From Halichoerus grypus (Eukaryota > Chordata > Mammalia > Carnivora > Phocidae): DNA of 64,000 nt. The position numbers were made by a program, and so were the translations under genes. This document shows positions 25,295-41,112 of this stretch, one piece after another (within the stretch, counting starts at the first letter, position 1; every line of letters begins with the position of its first letter). The notes beneath the pieces are model-generated. The model was not told the origin of the DNA, did not search any database, and was given only the letters and a program-made list of their open reading frames with translations. The stretch is taken from contig NC_135721.1 of the NCBI RefSeq assembly GCF_964656455.1, forward strand, positions 47,747,530-47,811,529. The letters are read 5' to 3'.

Positions 25295-28200
25295 CATACC
25301 CTTATCTTGCTTTATTTTTCTTCATAGTACCTATCATTATCTGTAATTGTTTTTTGTTCCCATTGTTTGTTTATTGTTTGTTCTCCCAATAGAATGTAAG
25401 CCACAAAAGCAGAGAATTTATCTCTTTCATTGTTGACACAATCAGTGCCTGGATCATAGAAAGCACTAAATAAATAATTATTTGAATGACAAATGAATTG
25501 AATGAAAGGATGAATGAATGAATGACATCTCTACTCTCCCTGAGAAGAGTTCTGGGAAATAAAGTCTCTCTAGTCTCATTACAGTTCTAGTGATGTTTTG
25601 CTCTCTTATAGATTGGAACCCTAGGAAGATGATCACCACTTGCTCAGTCCTGCACTCACCTCTCTAGAGAGTCTACACCACTATAATCATCACTACCCTA
25701 CTACCTCCTTTCAAGGAGCTTCCCCTTTTTTCCAGGGTCCAGGCATCATCTCCATAAATGAGGGACATGAGCTCAGAAAGATAAGCCAGGCTGCGCCCAA
25801 CATTGTGAGCTATTGGAGATTATCCTGATGCCATTGTTGATTTAAAGACAGTGGTTAAATGACTCTGCACAGTTGTTCCTGAGCAAACTTTGTCCACTCT
25901 GATTACTTATCCCAGTTATTAACATTCTGTACTACTCCTATATTCAGAAACTAGACAGCACTGATTGCAAACTGGCCCAGGGAGGCTAAGATATCACAAT
26001 TCCATAGTTTTTGCAGTGGCTCTTGACCTTTTTTTGGAGTCACAGCACTCTCAAGAATCTGATAAAAGCACAGGACCTGTCCCCTTCCTCCACCCTATTA
26101 GAATACACCTCTACACGTACAGATGGAATTATATATAATTTCAGGAGGTTCCCAGAACCCCTAAAGCCCATCCTGCTCAAGGACAGGCCATATGAGGGCC
26201 ATTTGGAAAGGAACAGGTCTGGCCTATAGGTCAGGGCCTTTGTAGGACAAGGGAGGATCTACAGGACTGAGCTGGAGCACCATTTTCCTAGGTCTTTACT
26301 TTAGATATTCTATGTCTGTGTATTAAAGTGTTACATTCTATCTTAAATACATTTCCATTTTGCAACCTTGTTTTAGGGTTGAATTCTGAGAAGGACTGCT
26401 TTAGGCATTACCTTATTTTCAATCATTTGGCTCTGTTAGTTTTTCCTATTATTGTGGCCCTTCCGCAAGAGTTCAGTAAAAGGTGTCACTACTTGTGGCC
26501 ACAGGAGGGCAGGGCAAGTCCAAACACTGAATGTGAATGCTGACTGCAGCCTGGCTGCAGTGAACCAGTCCTTCCTTGTCCTCACCACCCAAACACTTAA
26601 GAGCCCCACTCACTCCCGTAACCTTCCTGTTTCATACTGTCAGGGGGACCGGCTCATTCAGTGCCCAGTGCCCTGCTCGCCAGTCAAAGTGGGAGCTGCT
26701 CTTCAACATCTGAGAAGTGACAAGTCTCTTCCCCATTCCCCAGATTTAGCACATTGCTTTTTTTTTTTTTTTTTAAGATTTTATTTATTTATTTTTGAGA
26801 GAGAGGGAGGGAGAGAGAGCACAAGGGGGGAGGGGCAGAGGGCAAAGCAGACTCCCTGCAGAGCAGGGAGCCCGATGCAGAACTGGATCCCAGGACCCTG
26901 GGATCATGACCTGAGCAGAGGGCAGACGCTTAACCAACTGAGCCACCCAGGTGCCCGGTTTAGCACATTTCATTGTATTTGTGAGGATCACAATTCTCTG
27001 CCTTTGGTGTTCTTACATATGTCAGTGGTGGGGAGAAAACAGTCACCAAGGGAAGTGATGGGGAGGCAAGTTTAAAAAAAAGGAAAGCACATTCTTATCC
27101 TGTAAGAGCAAATCATTTTGTTGATGAGAGAAAAGGGAAAAAATGCCATTTGTTGGACCTAGGCATGCCATTCATAGATAATCATCTCACTTCTTATGCC
27201 TCATATAACTATGAAATAGGTTGTATTATATCCACTTTGTCCAAAGTAATATAACCCTGCTCTTCCCATCACATCCCACCACTTTTCATAAACTCACAGA
27301 AAGAGAAGAAAACCCTTCTGAAGAAACAGATTAGCAAGAGTAATTAGTATCGCCCAGATGAAGCCCACAGATACCCAGGAGTTGATGATTAAACCCAAAT
27401 AAGGGAGGATATAATTAAGCATAACTTCCGGGACAGAGTCAGTTTGGAGTTGAGTTTTGGGGGAGGAGCGAGCCATGGATTGACAGAGTAATAAAAGCGC
27501 TAAGGAAGGAAGGAAGTCATGTGGCAAGGAGACTAATTTAGTTGAAGCAGAAGAGTTACAGGAAAAAGTAATGAGAGCTGAGGAGGGGGAGCAAATGTTG
27601 AACTCAACAGGCATTTGCTAAGCTTCAGCTCTAAGCTAGCTACTGAGCTAGGGAATGGGGAATGAATGCGCATATAGGATCTCGACAGCAGGGGGTGGGG
27701 AGGAATCTTATGAGCCATCACAGAAGGGAAGAGTGGGATATTTGAGGAATAATGAGTAGAACCAAGTGGTACAGGGTGAGTGAGGGGAATAAAGAAAATG
27801 ACCAAGGAAGGCAGTATGTGCTCTTTAGCAAAGGAGGGAACTGATGAAACCATGTTTTAGAAAAATTAACTGGTAGTAGTACGTAAGAAATACTGGAGGG
27901 GAAGGAATGGAATTGATAGGACAATTAAGACGCTTACTGCGATCCAGGCCTAAGGAAAAGAATGCCTGAACCAGTGACAGAGAAATGGATAAAAAAAAAG
28001 TTCTCCCTCTAGTCTGTTCTGGTTTCCACATTAGTCTTTAGCTTGGCCAATGTGACTGTCCCTCAGAAGCTGCTGACTCCCTTCTGAGCCTGCAAAACTG
28101 TGGACTCAAATCTGAAGCACGGAGCCTCTATGGAGATTACATGAGAACTTTTGCAAAGGAAGAAGCTCTGTGGCTCTCCCAAGAACCTGTAGGTTAAGAA

Positions 28201-31200
28201 GTTGGAAAAAATTTCAGGAACATTGATGGGGTATCTGCAGGGAAGGCTGGTATTTTCCTTCATAAAGGCACCATGTTTTAGGCTTGGTTCTTCAACTTTG
28301 CAGGATCAGAAAGTTGATTTTGTCAGTAGTCTCAGAGGTAGACTCACCTTACCAAGCTCAAGACCAAAGTATAAGTCAGAATATCTTAGAGAACCATAAC
28401 CACCATAACATCAAGAATAGCAGAGACTCGACAAACACATCCTGCCATCAGGACATGTCATTGAGCCAGCATGCCCTCTCCTCTGAGCCACACTTGGATG
28501 GGCACTGCCTGCGCATTCTTCTGTTGCTCCCCTTCTCTGTGTTCCATTTCTGGCCAACCCTCTCCCCTTCTAATGGACACATTCATTCTTTGGATAAGCC
28601 AGTCTCATCCATAGGCTATAGCCAAATCTTGCTCTGGTCTGTAAGCCATTCTCTTTTCTTAAGGTAACTGTTTTTCATTGGCCTCACTACTCTGTAGTAC
28701 TCTGTTGATACTGTAGCTTAACTAAGGAAAGTCCTATTTTTCTATTGGAAGAGAACTTGCTGTGGTCTCCTTATACTGCCATGGTAGGAGTTTCTAATCT
28801 TCCACCCTTTCCCCGGGGAAAAGAAAAGAAACATTTCTCTTCTGCAAAATCTGTTGTTTGAAATCTAAACCATATTATCTTCTCCACTTTTGGAGATCCT
28901 TTGCTCAATTCCATTTCTTTCATTTTGTATCTGCCTTCTCATGCTTTAATACTGATTTTGCCTCACTGAAGTTTTGGGTTCAGTTCTTTCCGTACTTGTT
29001 ACTCAAATTGAAGTCCAGGCCTCAGGCTCAGTAAAATTAACTTACTTCTCGTTTTGCCTGTGACAAAATAAAATTCATGTTATTAAAAAGATACTTTCTC
29101 TTTACTCACGAGGAACATTTCTTGGGCAGTGACTTCATACTTATCACTGTAGTACCTAAAATATAATGTGGCAGATGACAGTTTGAAGAGGAATGGTCAA
29201 GAATAATGTAGCTTTACAAACTCCGTAAGAGAAAAGAGCATCATATAATCTTTGTACCCTGTACAATATTTCATATTCTGTATAGTACACAGTAAAAAAT
29301 TACTGCTTGATAGAATGAATGAAATACTTGGTTAATGAATCCTCAGAACTGTTCATGGAAGATGGCAGAGTTTTAATCATACTGGTCAAAGAGAAATGCA
29401 TTTGGAGCCCCTTTTCAGGCACAGAATAAGTCATTAAGTATGACATGAAGTCATCTGAGTCTCACCACACCTCCCTGTGTGGGTACCAACACGCTGGACT
29501 GAAGCCCTTTGTTCTGTTTGGAAAGTCTGGTACCTCTGCCGCGTTGTCCTCAGGAATGTCGTTCTAGAAATAAACCAGCCTTCTCCCTGGGGTCTATGAG
29601 TCATACACAGAAGTTAATTCATCAATTTTCTTAGGCTCTTTGTAAAAGTATTTCAGAGAGTCCTTCATGGTAAGGCAAAAAAAAATCAGGTTCCTCTTCT
29701 GTTTCTTTCCAGCTCTTGCCTCATTTCCTCTTTCTGTGCTTCCTCTACTACCTTACATTTGGCTTTTACTGATAACCTTTACCTGCAGACCCAGACCCCA
29801 GTGCCTGAGCGAGTGTTGCCTAAAACAGGAAGTAGACCAGCAAAGCCTCATCGCCCCACATACCCAGTTCCATTCACTCAGATGTGGAATCAAATCACAC
29901 TCCACTAGACCATTTCTGTCTTCCTGGCTGCTAATTACCCTTGTGAGTTACAGCATGCCAATGACAAATTTGTATAATCTATGTCTGAGGTGAAGCCTGG
30001 AAGTGCACCATTTTTTTCTTTCACGCTTTTTATAGCAAAAGTAATAATTAAATACATTTTTACTGTGAAATAAGAGCTGAAGAAGCAGTGCCTGGGTGGC
30101 TCAGTTGGTTAAGCATCTGCCTTCGGCTCAGGTCATGATCCCAGGGTCCTGGGATCAAGTCCCATGTCGTCGTTGGACTCCCTGCTTAGCGGGGAGCCTG
30201 CTTCTCCCTCTCCCTTTGCCAGTCCCCCTGCTTGTGCTCTCTTGATCTCTCTCAAATAAATAAATAAATAAAATCTTTTAAAATAAATAAATAGCTGAAG
30301 AAGCTGAAGCTCCCCCTTGTTAACTAAGTATTTAACTTGCATTGCTGTATTATTTTTTGGCTGTTTTTGTATTCCAGAGTGTTTTTTAAATACAACAAAA
30401 TTTAAGCAGAAGTATGAATAATAAAAAGGAAACATATTTTAGAACTCTGCCCTGTTTCCACTCCTGCCCACCATTAACAGTTTGACGGTAGCCTTCCAGA
30501 CCTTTGTAAAATGCATTTACATACATATGTATGTACTTAGGCCAAGGGTTTCATTTTTATTTTTTTTATTTTATTTTTATATAAATGGTTCATACTATAC
30601 ATCTGTTCTAAAACTTTATTTACTCACTATCTCTTAGCTTTCCTTGCCAGTGCATTTAACTTTACTTTGTTAACAGCTGCGTAATTCTCCAAAGGTTGAG
30701 TGTGCCATAATTTATTTAAACATTCCCCTATTGATGGGTATTTGAATTGCTTCCTGTTTGAGGTTTTGATTATTTGTTATTACAACAATGCTGTACTGAA
30801 TATCTTTGCATATGTGTCCATGTGTACTATCTAAGAATGTCTCTAAGTTAGATATCCAGGGGATAGAATTGGTGGGTCAAAAGATGGGCACATTTAAAGT
30901 TTTACATTTTTCAAAGTTTACAATTAAAGAATTAAACACTTTACCCACTAATTCCCTTTCTTCTGCAGAGAGTTCTATCCTGGGAACTGACATTGACCTT
31001 CAGACTATAGACAATGATGTTGTCAGCATGGAGATTTTCTTCAAAGCCTGGCTACATAACAATGGAACAGACCAAGAGCATATCCATCTTCTTCTTCCTT
31101 CACGATGTTTCAGCAACATTTCCAGAGCCAGAGATGATTCAAGTACACAGCCCCAAAAGACCTATTATATAGGCTATGATTATCCTAGTCTTGGATTAAG

Positions 31201-34200
31201 ATTCTAGATTTGTGAGTCGTCAGAATACACATTAGTTGAGGTTTAGAGACTGAAGGAGGCTGTGCAGTGTAAGCACAAGGAGTAAGAAAAGAATTTCTAA
31301 AAAGTAACCACAGTTAGAAAAACTGAACCTAATTAAGCCTAGACAGCAAGGGCCAGTTAGTTTAAGAGCAAAGACTTAGATACCTCAATAATAGGGCAGC
31401 ACCTAAACTAAACAAGAGCACAATGAATCATATATTTTTCTCAAGTTTTTCATTTTGAATTGTAATAGATATTATTGACATAATAACTTGAGGCATGCTG
31501 GTACCTCAACAATTATCAACAGGGCCTGTGAGAAGGTAAAGAACAAAGATTAAACCAAGATTAAATAGAGGTCTTCCGGATAGGAAGACATCAAACTGAG
31601 GTAAACTAAAACAACTACAGAAGCAGGTCCCACAGAGGACAACTAGTAGCCCAACTAGTAGAGGCGGGAGTTCAATGAGAAATATGGGTATAGACTCCCA
31701 CTCCAAAAGGGGAAGACACATGGTGGTCCTTTCTTTCTGGGGATAGCCATCAGATCTTTACCCGCCACCCCTCCCCACACCCCCATTTCAACCTAGGGCC
31801 TGGGATGCCTTTGATGACTTACCTTGATTTCAATCTGTCTTTCCTTGGTGTGTAAATCTTCCCTGGACCTCCTTTCCACTCCTTTTGTCCAAGGCTGATG
31901 GTGCCAATTCCTCCCTGTCCCCTCTTCTGGAATCCACTTCATATCTGTTTTTCCCAAGCACTATGCTACCTCCTTTTCTGCATTATCTCATTTCATCTTC
32001 ACCCACCACCATGAAGCAGGTACTGTTACCATATGTCATTGAATCTAAGATGCTATCAGTTATGAGATACACCATTACTTTATGTACCACGAAGAAAGAA
32101 AAACACTGCCAATTAAACATGACACAGTGCTTTCTATCACTTAGAAATATTATTTTATCCTTACTGAGAAGTTAAAGTAGTAAATAAGTGTTTGGAGTGT
32201 GTGTCTGGCCAATGGCAATTGTAAGACACATATAGAGATGTTAGTATGTGGGGGGGGGGAAATGTGTCTTAGAATCAATTAAATACCGATATTATCTCCC
32301 TGTTTTACAGATGAGAAAACTGAGACTTAGAGAAATTAGACATTTTCCCAGGACAGCACAGAAAAATTAATAGCAGAATTTGAAGTTTTGCAACTCCAGA
32401 GCCCACTCTTAACTTTTAAGATTAGAAATCTATATTTTGTACATTTGACCACACTCAGCCCAGAAAACATTCATCAAACCCAGGTCTGTCTGCCTCCAGA
32501 ACCTGGACCCTTACCTACTACACAGCCTGCTTCATGCTGGGCAGTTGTGAACAAAGATGCTGCCTCGTGCTGGGCACTTCTCTCATAAGGAGGGCTGGGG
32601 CCCTCCAAGGCCAGGAACTCCAGCAACCAGACTTTCTACTGTTGTACAGCACTTTCCCATGGTATAGTTGAGAATTTCTCTACCTTTCACCTCCCTCTTT
32701 CCATGGCTTTCAGTACCAGGGTCAGAGCCAGAATGTTTATCTCCATCTGCAATCATTTTTCAGAAATTTGCAGGTCTTCTGGGTGCATGGTGGAACTTAG
32801 ACCCAGATTCGTCAGCTCTTCTACTAGGGAGGCCTACACTGGAATCCAGATGTTCAGGCACAATTGGAGTGAGATCTGGGGAAAGTAGCCCTCCTCCATG
32901 GTGGGTATGACCAACCTGAGAGTTTATACAACTACAATAAAGACCATACTATAGTTATCCATTGTTTAAAAAAAAAAAACTGCTGCATTACCACACTGGA
33001 TTTCTGGAAATGTGGCTCACTATAAAAAATAAAACAAAACAATACAGAACGGTGAGCTCTTCTACTCTAGAATCTTTTGAGGACTGCTCCTCAGATGTTC
33101 ACTCTGACTCCTTACAAGGTTCTCCACCCACTCCACCTTCTTCTGTAGCTGCCCAGGGCCCTTCCCCCCCACCCCTTCTCTAGGTGCTTCCCTCAGGGGC
33201 CTCCTTCTGACAGAGTGCACAGTCAGCTTCAGATGAGTGTCTTTTCTCGTTTCGTGGGTTTGGAGTCAGCCACCTCTGCATCTGGGTTCAGGGTGGTGAG
33301 AAGCACACCTGATTCTAGACTCTAGTCCTGGTAAGACAGTTTTCTCAGCTTTGGAATACTGTCGAGATTATGGTGCCAGTAGTTCTCAGCCCTGGCTGCA
33401 GTAAGAATCACATGAGGGACTTTTTAAAAATACCAGTATCTAGATTCCATCTCCAGAGATCCCACTTTCCTAGTGTGAGGTAGGGTCCAGACATCAGTGT
33501 CTTTTAAAAGTTCCTTAATAAAAAGGTGATTCTTATTGCAACCAGAGTTGAGAATCTCAGCCAGATGAACACAGCTCTCCAGTCCTAAAGCCCAGATATC
33601 TAACAATGGAGAAGTCAGGCACAGAGGAAATGAGGGGAGTCCTAGGCCAAGCCCTCCTACTGACTTCCTGGGCTCTGAGACACAGCAGGCCAAGACTGTC
33701 TTACCCAGAATTAATGTCTGCATCTGACTGCTGGGCCCAGGAGGGCCAGATGGATCTGACCTTTAATTCTGCCATCCTATCTCTTTTTCTACATTATTTC
33801 TGCTTTCGTTTTTATATCATGTTTGTTAACAGTATTCAAACCTGGTATACATTTTATTGAAAAACTTTGTATTATCAAGACTGCAAGCCTAGTGCAACAG
33901 TATATTGTACACTGTGGCATGTGAATGTACCTGCCAGAGCAAAACCTTAATATAGAAGGGCATAATACCTTGATGAATAATTCATACCTAGGTGAAGCCC
34001 CCTCAGAATGGTTGTCTGTTGCCACAGTGATGCTCCAGAAGGTTCTACCTTCAGGTTTCTTTGGGGAATTAAAAAATAAACCATTTCAGGAACTTATTCC
34101 TCCCCCTCCCCTGAATGTCCCTAGAAGAGCCCACAGAGAAACAGTAGCTGTCAGCTGACTCCCTGACTTCTGCTTTCCTGCTCTTCCTTCATCTGACCTA

Positions 34201-37200
34201 TAGTCTTGCCAAAGCTTAGCCAGAGGGAAGCAGCAGAGATCCCATCTGTGATTGCAAAGGGCCTCTGCATATCATAGTGTTGGCTGCCTCCTCCACAGAG
34301 GGCCCATGTTCCTCTCGGACTGGATCACAAGCTAGATCTCTCACTATGAGGCAACTGCTCAGCCAGCCCAGAAGTAAAACAAGTAAAAACCATATCAGAT
34401 GCAGAGAATAAGTTAACTATTGTATTGAGCAACACTGTAGGTCCAGACCTGCTCTGCCTTTCCAAACCAATCATACTTTCCCCTTTCCACTCCCCTGCCT
34501 CCTCCCAAGCCTTACTTGCCTGGTGGATGTGGAATGGGTAGCAGATGTTGTCTCTTAATCACATAGCCTGAGGTAACTTGTGACAGACTATCCCTCCCCC
34601 AATGCCATTTTTATTGTAGTGTGCCTGAAATGTGATCTCCAAGAGCGACTCCTCAGCCCGTCCCTTCTCCCTGGCACAGCTGATGGCTCCTTGAGAATGG
34701 ATGACCCCAAAGGAGACTTCAGCACACTCTACCAGATGGCCTCCCAGTCGTCAGCCTCTCGTTACAAGCTCCGGGTGATCAAGTATGGGATAAGGGAACT
34801 TCCCCAATCCATGCAAATGCTTATTCTTCCTGGTTCCAACTAGGAAGTCCTGAGGTAGAGGGCATCTCCAAGTGTCAGGCAGGTGGGAGTCAGTTCCAAA
34901 GCAGAAACTAGTTATGGGAGTGAAAGAGCAAGCTCAGGCTGCTCAGCATGTGGAGACAAATGGGCAGATGGTGGATGATATGCCTCAGTAGGACATTCTG
35001 AAACCTGGATGAGGTTTGGAAATCCAGAAAGTCTCTGAACACAAAGAAAAACAAGATCAGCAGTGTTTATCTATTCAGCAACTGTGTATTGAATACCCTG
35101 CTGTGTTTAGGCATCAGGACAGAGGTCTGACCTTCAAGGAACAAGGGGGTAGATAGGATCTACTCCTGCCTTGCCATTTCTCTAAGTACTAGAATTCCTG
35201 CTTCCAGGGGAACCAGTTCTTGGGTAAAATTAGCAATGATGGCAAAGACCACTTTTACTGCTTCCTAGGTCCTATCACAGTGCCTGTGCACAAGTATCTG
35301 AGTAAGCTCGTCCATGAGTTTGTGACTGCAGATGCTGCTGGGGAACTTTCTTAAATTTATTCTCTTTTTCTTTTTTTTTTTTTTTAAGAGATCAAGAGTG
35401 AGTCGGGGTGGGCGGGGGGGTGAGAGAGACAGAGGGAGAGAATGAATCTTAAGCAGGCTCCATGCCCAGTACAGAGCCCAACACAGGGCTTAATCTCACC
35501 ACCCTGAGCTCATGACCTGAGCCAAAATCAAGAGTTGGACACTTAACTGACTGAGCCACCCAGGTACCCCAATTCATCCTCTTCTTAAATGCATCCTCTC
35601 TCAGCACTTGCCACAAGAGAGCCAGGACTGGGATGCAGATGGTTAGCATACTATCATGTTACATGGTTACTATAGCAGGGGTGTTCTGGAAGTATCCCCA
35701 GAAAAGTCACTTGGAATGGAATAAGCTCAGGAGAAGAAACATCCATCAGAGTCTAGATGGCTTTTCATGATGATGCTTCATTCATTGATTAACAGGCTTT
35801 GAGCATCTGCTATGTGCCAGATACCTTGCTAGGTGCTGGCCATGCTAGGGTAAATAATTCACAGGCCCTAACCCAAAGGATTTCACAATAGAGTCTTAGA
35901 CATAAGCTGAATTTAAGCTGATCTGATGTCAAGGTTCTGCATATCACCGAGGAGACTTTCACTGCCATTGTCTCTTGCCAGGGCTCTAAATTCCAATGGG
36001 ATCTGCGAGTCATTGACATATGGACTGCCCTTCATTCTCAGACCCACAAGCTGTTGGCAGCTGGACTGGGATGAGCTGGAGACAAATCAGCAGCACTTCC
36101 ATGCCTTGTGTCACAGCCTGCTGGTAGGTGTCCATGTTCCCAGGTGAGGAGGTGGAAGAGTGTTAAGGCACCAACCACAGAAGAGTAGCTAGCTTAATCC
36201 TACCTTGATCCCAAACCTGTCCCAGTTCTCAAGAGGACAGGAAAAAACTGGAACTACTCTGAAATGTGGATTAAATATGACTTGTCTTTGTTGGTTTCAT
36301 GCTTAGAGAATACTTCCTGAACTCAGTTATATGACAGTAAACTTGAAAATCCCTAATTTTGTACATTTAAATGGAAACAGGGTATTTTCCGTAAGTAACT
36401 ATATTTTAACACTTCTCTAACACTGGGCTGGACATTATGGTTTATTTAAATGAAGAACACCTAGACTGTGCCAGACATCTTGCTAAACTGTAGATATTCA
36501 ATGGTAACATGAGAGACATTATCCATGGCCTCAAGAAACTTACTCTGTAATAAAAGAGACAGAATTTTATATATATGTATATATATACGTATATATAATA
36601 TGTATATTATATATATTTAGAATTATATATAAATTACATAATTATAAAATGTAATTATGTATATAAATATTTAATTGTGAGAAGTTTATGAAGGAAAAGA
36701 AGAGCCTGGTGCCAGAAAGCCTCTCTGTGAAATGACATTTAAATTGAGACCTGCCAGTTTATGGGAATGAGAATTAGCCAGGTGAAGGGTGGCGGGAAGA
36801 GAATGCCTGGGAAAGGCATGTGCGAAGACCCCAAGCCTGGAAAGAGCTGAGAGAAGAATCAAGAATGGAAAGGCCGTTGTGACTGAAACAGAGAGCCAAA
36901 AGGTGGGCTGGAGAAGTGAGCAGGGGTTAAATCATGCAAAGCTTTGTAGGTCAAGTTAAGGACCTTGGACTTGAAGTACAAAAAGAAATCATGAGAGATG
37001 ATTTGAGTTTTTAAAAGATTACTTACACCAAACATTGGAAATGAACTGGCAGAAGCAAGAATGGGAACAAGAAAATGAGGTGGGAGAGGATTGTTGTAGT
37101 CTGGGCAAGAGATGATGGTGGCTTGGACTGGAATGTTGAAGTCAAGAAAAGTAAACCAATTAAAGAAATATTTTAGGGGCACTTGGGTGGCTCAGTTGGT

Positions 37201-38474
37201 TAAGCATCAGACTCTTGGTTTCAGCTCAGGTTGTGATCTCAGGGTCATGAGATGAGCCTGGCATCGGGCTCCCTGCTCAGTGGGCAGTCTGCTTGAGTTT
37301 CTTTCTGCCTTCTTCTCCCGCCCCCTCTGTTCCGCCCCCTCTTTTCCTCCCCCTCTGCTCCTTCCCCTGCTCCTATGCTCTCTCACTCTCTCTATCTCTC
37401 AAATGAATGAATAAAATCTTTAATTTTTTTAAAAAAGACATATTTTAGAGAGAGAGTCAGAACTTGGTGAAGGATTGGATGTAGGGAGTGAGGAAGAGGA
37501 AGGTATCAAATAACTGCTTGGTTTCTGATTCAAATATCTAAGTGGGTGCCCATTTCCTGAAATGGAAAAAAATAAAAGAGCTTAGGAACACTTAGAAAAG
37601 AGCATGAAACACTTGAAAAGCAAAATAAAACTGCAAATATAATCGAGGACAGGTCTAACTGCAAGTGGAAATAGAGGAACAGTTTGACCTAGTAGCATAT
37701 GGGTGATCAGACCAGCACAGCAATGTGTCTCTTTCACTATCAGAAGCAGGCTTCTTTTTTCCTGTTTCAAAGCCCACACTCCCTTTTAGGCCCACCCACA
37801 GAGTTCCTGTTTCCTATCTGAAGAACACCCATCCCCTGTCTTTGCAGAGCCGAGACAACAGATACATCCTGACCGTCAGAGCCCAAGAGCTCAGTTGACT
37901 ATTTACTCCACCCTATTCCTCAGGATCTGAGAGATGCTACATCACTCAGGAAGAATTTCCCTCAAGTGGCTTCCCTACATTCTTATAGTACATGATATTT
38001 TAAACAGACATTTGCATTTTAATACACTGCTAGAAGGAGTGTAAATTTTCTGGAAAGTGGTAACTACTTCAAAACTTTAATTTGATTGCTGGGAGTGTAT
38101 GTAGGACAGGAAAACAATCAGCAAAGGGAGCACAGATGTATATACCAACATGCTTATCTCAGTGTTATTTACAGTGGTAAAAAATTCAAACCACCTAAAT
38201 GTCCTAAATAGAGAAATGGTTAAATCAAAATAAGGGAAAGGTTATGGGAACAACAGTTCAGCCAAACAATTAAATATTATGTAGCCGGGGCGCCTGGGTA
38301 GCTCAGTCATTAAGCGTCTGCCTTCAGCTCAGGTCATGATTCCAGGTCCTGGGATCGAGCCCCACCTCGGGCTTTCTGCTCCGCGGGAGGCCTGCTTCTC
38401 CCTCTCCCACTCCCCCTGCTTGTGTTCCCTCTCTCGCTGTGTCTCTCTCTCTGTCAAATAAATAAATAAAATCT

Positions 38475-38505
<31 letters not shown>

Positions 38506-41063
38506 TTATGTAGCCATTAAAAATAAGGATGGGAAAGAGTATTCTATTCCCTCCTGGCTTACATATATAAATCAGACTCTTCCTGCCTCTGAATTTGACA
38601 TTTGAGCATCTAATATTTATTTATTTATTTATTCATTCATTCACTCACTCATTCATTCATTAACAAATATTTATTGAGCACTATATGCCAGGTACCATTA
38701 TAAAGGCCAAAGAGACTCTTATTTATCACTTCTCTATCGTGGAAATTCACAATTATGTGGCTGACCCATCACTAGTAGATTACCCATGATTTGGAGCACT
38801 TACTAGGGGCTAGTCACTTAACCAAGTGCTTTGCATGCTTTATCTCACTTAATCCTCACAATAATTCTGTGAGATAGGGATTGTTGTCCCCATTTTTACA
38901 CGTGTAGAAGACTGAAGTCTATAGAGATCAAGTGACTTACCAAAAGTCACATAGCTACCAAAGTGGCCAAGTCAGAATTTGAACCTAGTTCATTGACTAC
39001 AAAGCCCCATGCTTTTAACTTTCTTGCTAAATTCCCTACCCGGGATGTAGCCAGATAAACATAACCTACAACCCTGATGCTGATTCTCCCCTCACTTAAC
39101 ACCCCAGGCTTCTGTACTTCGCTGGACTTGAATTCACTTAAGGTGATGGGGTACTTGTAATAGCTCCTCACCCATCTTGTGTTACTGTTGTCTCTACTCT
39201 GTGTTTGTTCCACATCAGCAGATTAAGGAACACGCTCCTTTTCTGGAAAAGACAGAAGCAAAACAGTGTTTGAATGGCTCTTCCTTCTTTGCTTTTCACA
39301 TGACATATCCGAGTAGCAAAAATCCTAAAAGGCAGTGTGTTATACAGGGGAGAATTCCCCACAAGCCTCTTCTGTTGCATTCAACAACAAATCTTTCTCC
39401 AGTACCTACTATGTGACAAGACCTTATTTAGAGTTTGAACCTCTCTGATGCTATATTTACAAGTTTTCAGCACTTCTCTAACTCCTTGATTTTCTAGTCT
39501 TTCTTACACCTTTTTCATATGTTCTTTTAAAATCTGATGTCCTCAGCTCTCTGTGTAACTCTAGTCTTCTGTTTCTTACTGTGATGTTTCCCCTCCAGCT
39601 AACTTCTCATTCTAACTTCTGTCTTTCTGTTAATAGCGGCACCACCATTGTCTGCTCACCCAGGCTTGAAACCTCAGTGACCTCCAGCCTTCTTGTCCTT
39701 TACACCCACTTCATCACTAAGTCATATCAGTTTTCTTCTCATGAGTTGTAACTGTCCCTTCCTTCCTGTCCCCGCTGTTTATTCTCACCAAGGCTTCTTC
39801 AGTAAACTCCTAACTAGTTTCCCTACCTCCAATTTCTCCCTCTTCTAATTTGCCCTGTTTGTTAGACCCCGTTAATCTTCCTGAAGCACTCCCCTGACTG
39901 CCACATGTTTTTCAGAGGTGCCAATACCCAGCGACGTAAGCCTTGCCTGTTCTCTCCCCATGGCATCTGCTGCATGTTTTTCTCCTCTCCATTCTTATCA
40001 TCACCATCCTAGTTCAGAGTCTGTTTACCTCTTCCCTGTAATGTTGCAATAATCTCTTGTCTCAGTGCCTTTAGTGTTTCCCTTCCCAGTCCATTTTATA
40101 TACTGCCACAGTTTAATCTTCTTGAGACACAGCACTGATCCTGCCACTCTTCAGCTTAAAGATATTTTGTGGCTTATTATTGATTATACTTTAAAGTTCA
40201 TATTCCTTAGCCAGTATTCAGACTCTAGTCCATCTCCCATCATCCCCTTTCATGCACCATAGAGTCCAGCCAAATTAATATACAAACTTTAAATTGCCAC
40301 ACCTTTGAACCTTTGTTCATATTGTCCCTTCTCCTCTCTCACCATATGTTCAAACCCTACCCCATCCTGAAAAACTCAGCTCAAATGGTACTTCTGCAAT
40401 GAGGTCTTTCTGGATTCCTTTATTTATCATTAGACATTTGTGTGGTCTATTTTCTTTTTAGGGAAAAGAATGTTTCTATTAGCTTTTCAAATATATGATC
40501 TTATGATTTGGGTTAAAGTCTGTGATATAAGTCTGACTACCCAGACTCCAAGATAATAGGATTGCCTCTTCCTGGCATTTCTACCATTTTCCCATTTTAC
40601 CAACTAATTTCTCAGCCTTAGTCAAAGTTAAGTTCAGAGTAGAAATTCTCCCTTTGTTACCTCTCTTTTTGGGGAGTCAAGGCAAGGAAGCTTCCTAATC
40701 TATTGTGGTAAAATGTAGTTTGTATTGTCCATGAAAAGCATGGGCTTCGAAATCAGATGGCCCTAGGTTCCTGACAGCTTCATTATTTCCCAACTGTGTG
40801 AATTCAGGTAACATATTTAACCTCTCTATGCAACAGTATATTCATTTATTTGAAACCTTAACAAACCTAGTGGCCCCATTTGGCTAATCTCTGCATAAAT
40901 GGTACACAAAGAAGCACTATCCAGAGGCCAAAAAGTAATTTTAAAATTTATTTGTACTTTCAAAGAACACCAAAGAGGAAATAGTTCATAACCCACAATG
41001 ACATTTCTCAAATATTCTTCCTTCACTCCTCAATTATATCTAACCAGGAGCTATTCCAAGAGC

Positions 41064-41112
<49 letters not shown>

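Larger units (their letters stand above)
7542..30968 (+). other. M1AP: M1AP 23.4-kb intron
   Basis: Separates exons B and C. It contains the repeats listed between these positions; the remaining stretches (notably 9.1-10.2, 22.4-23.3, 24.7-26.7 and 27.0-29.9 kb) show no exon or RNA gene that I can support. Confidence 0.85.
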
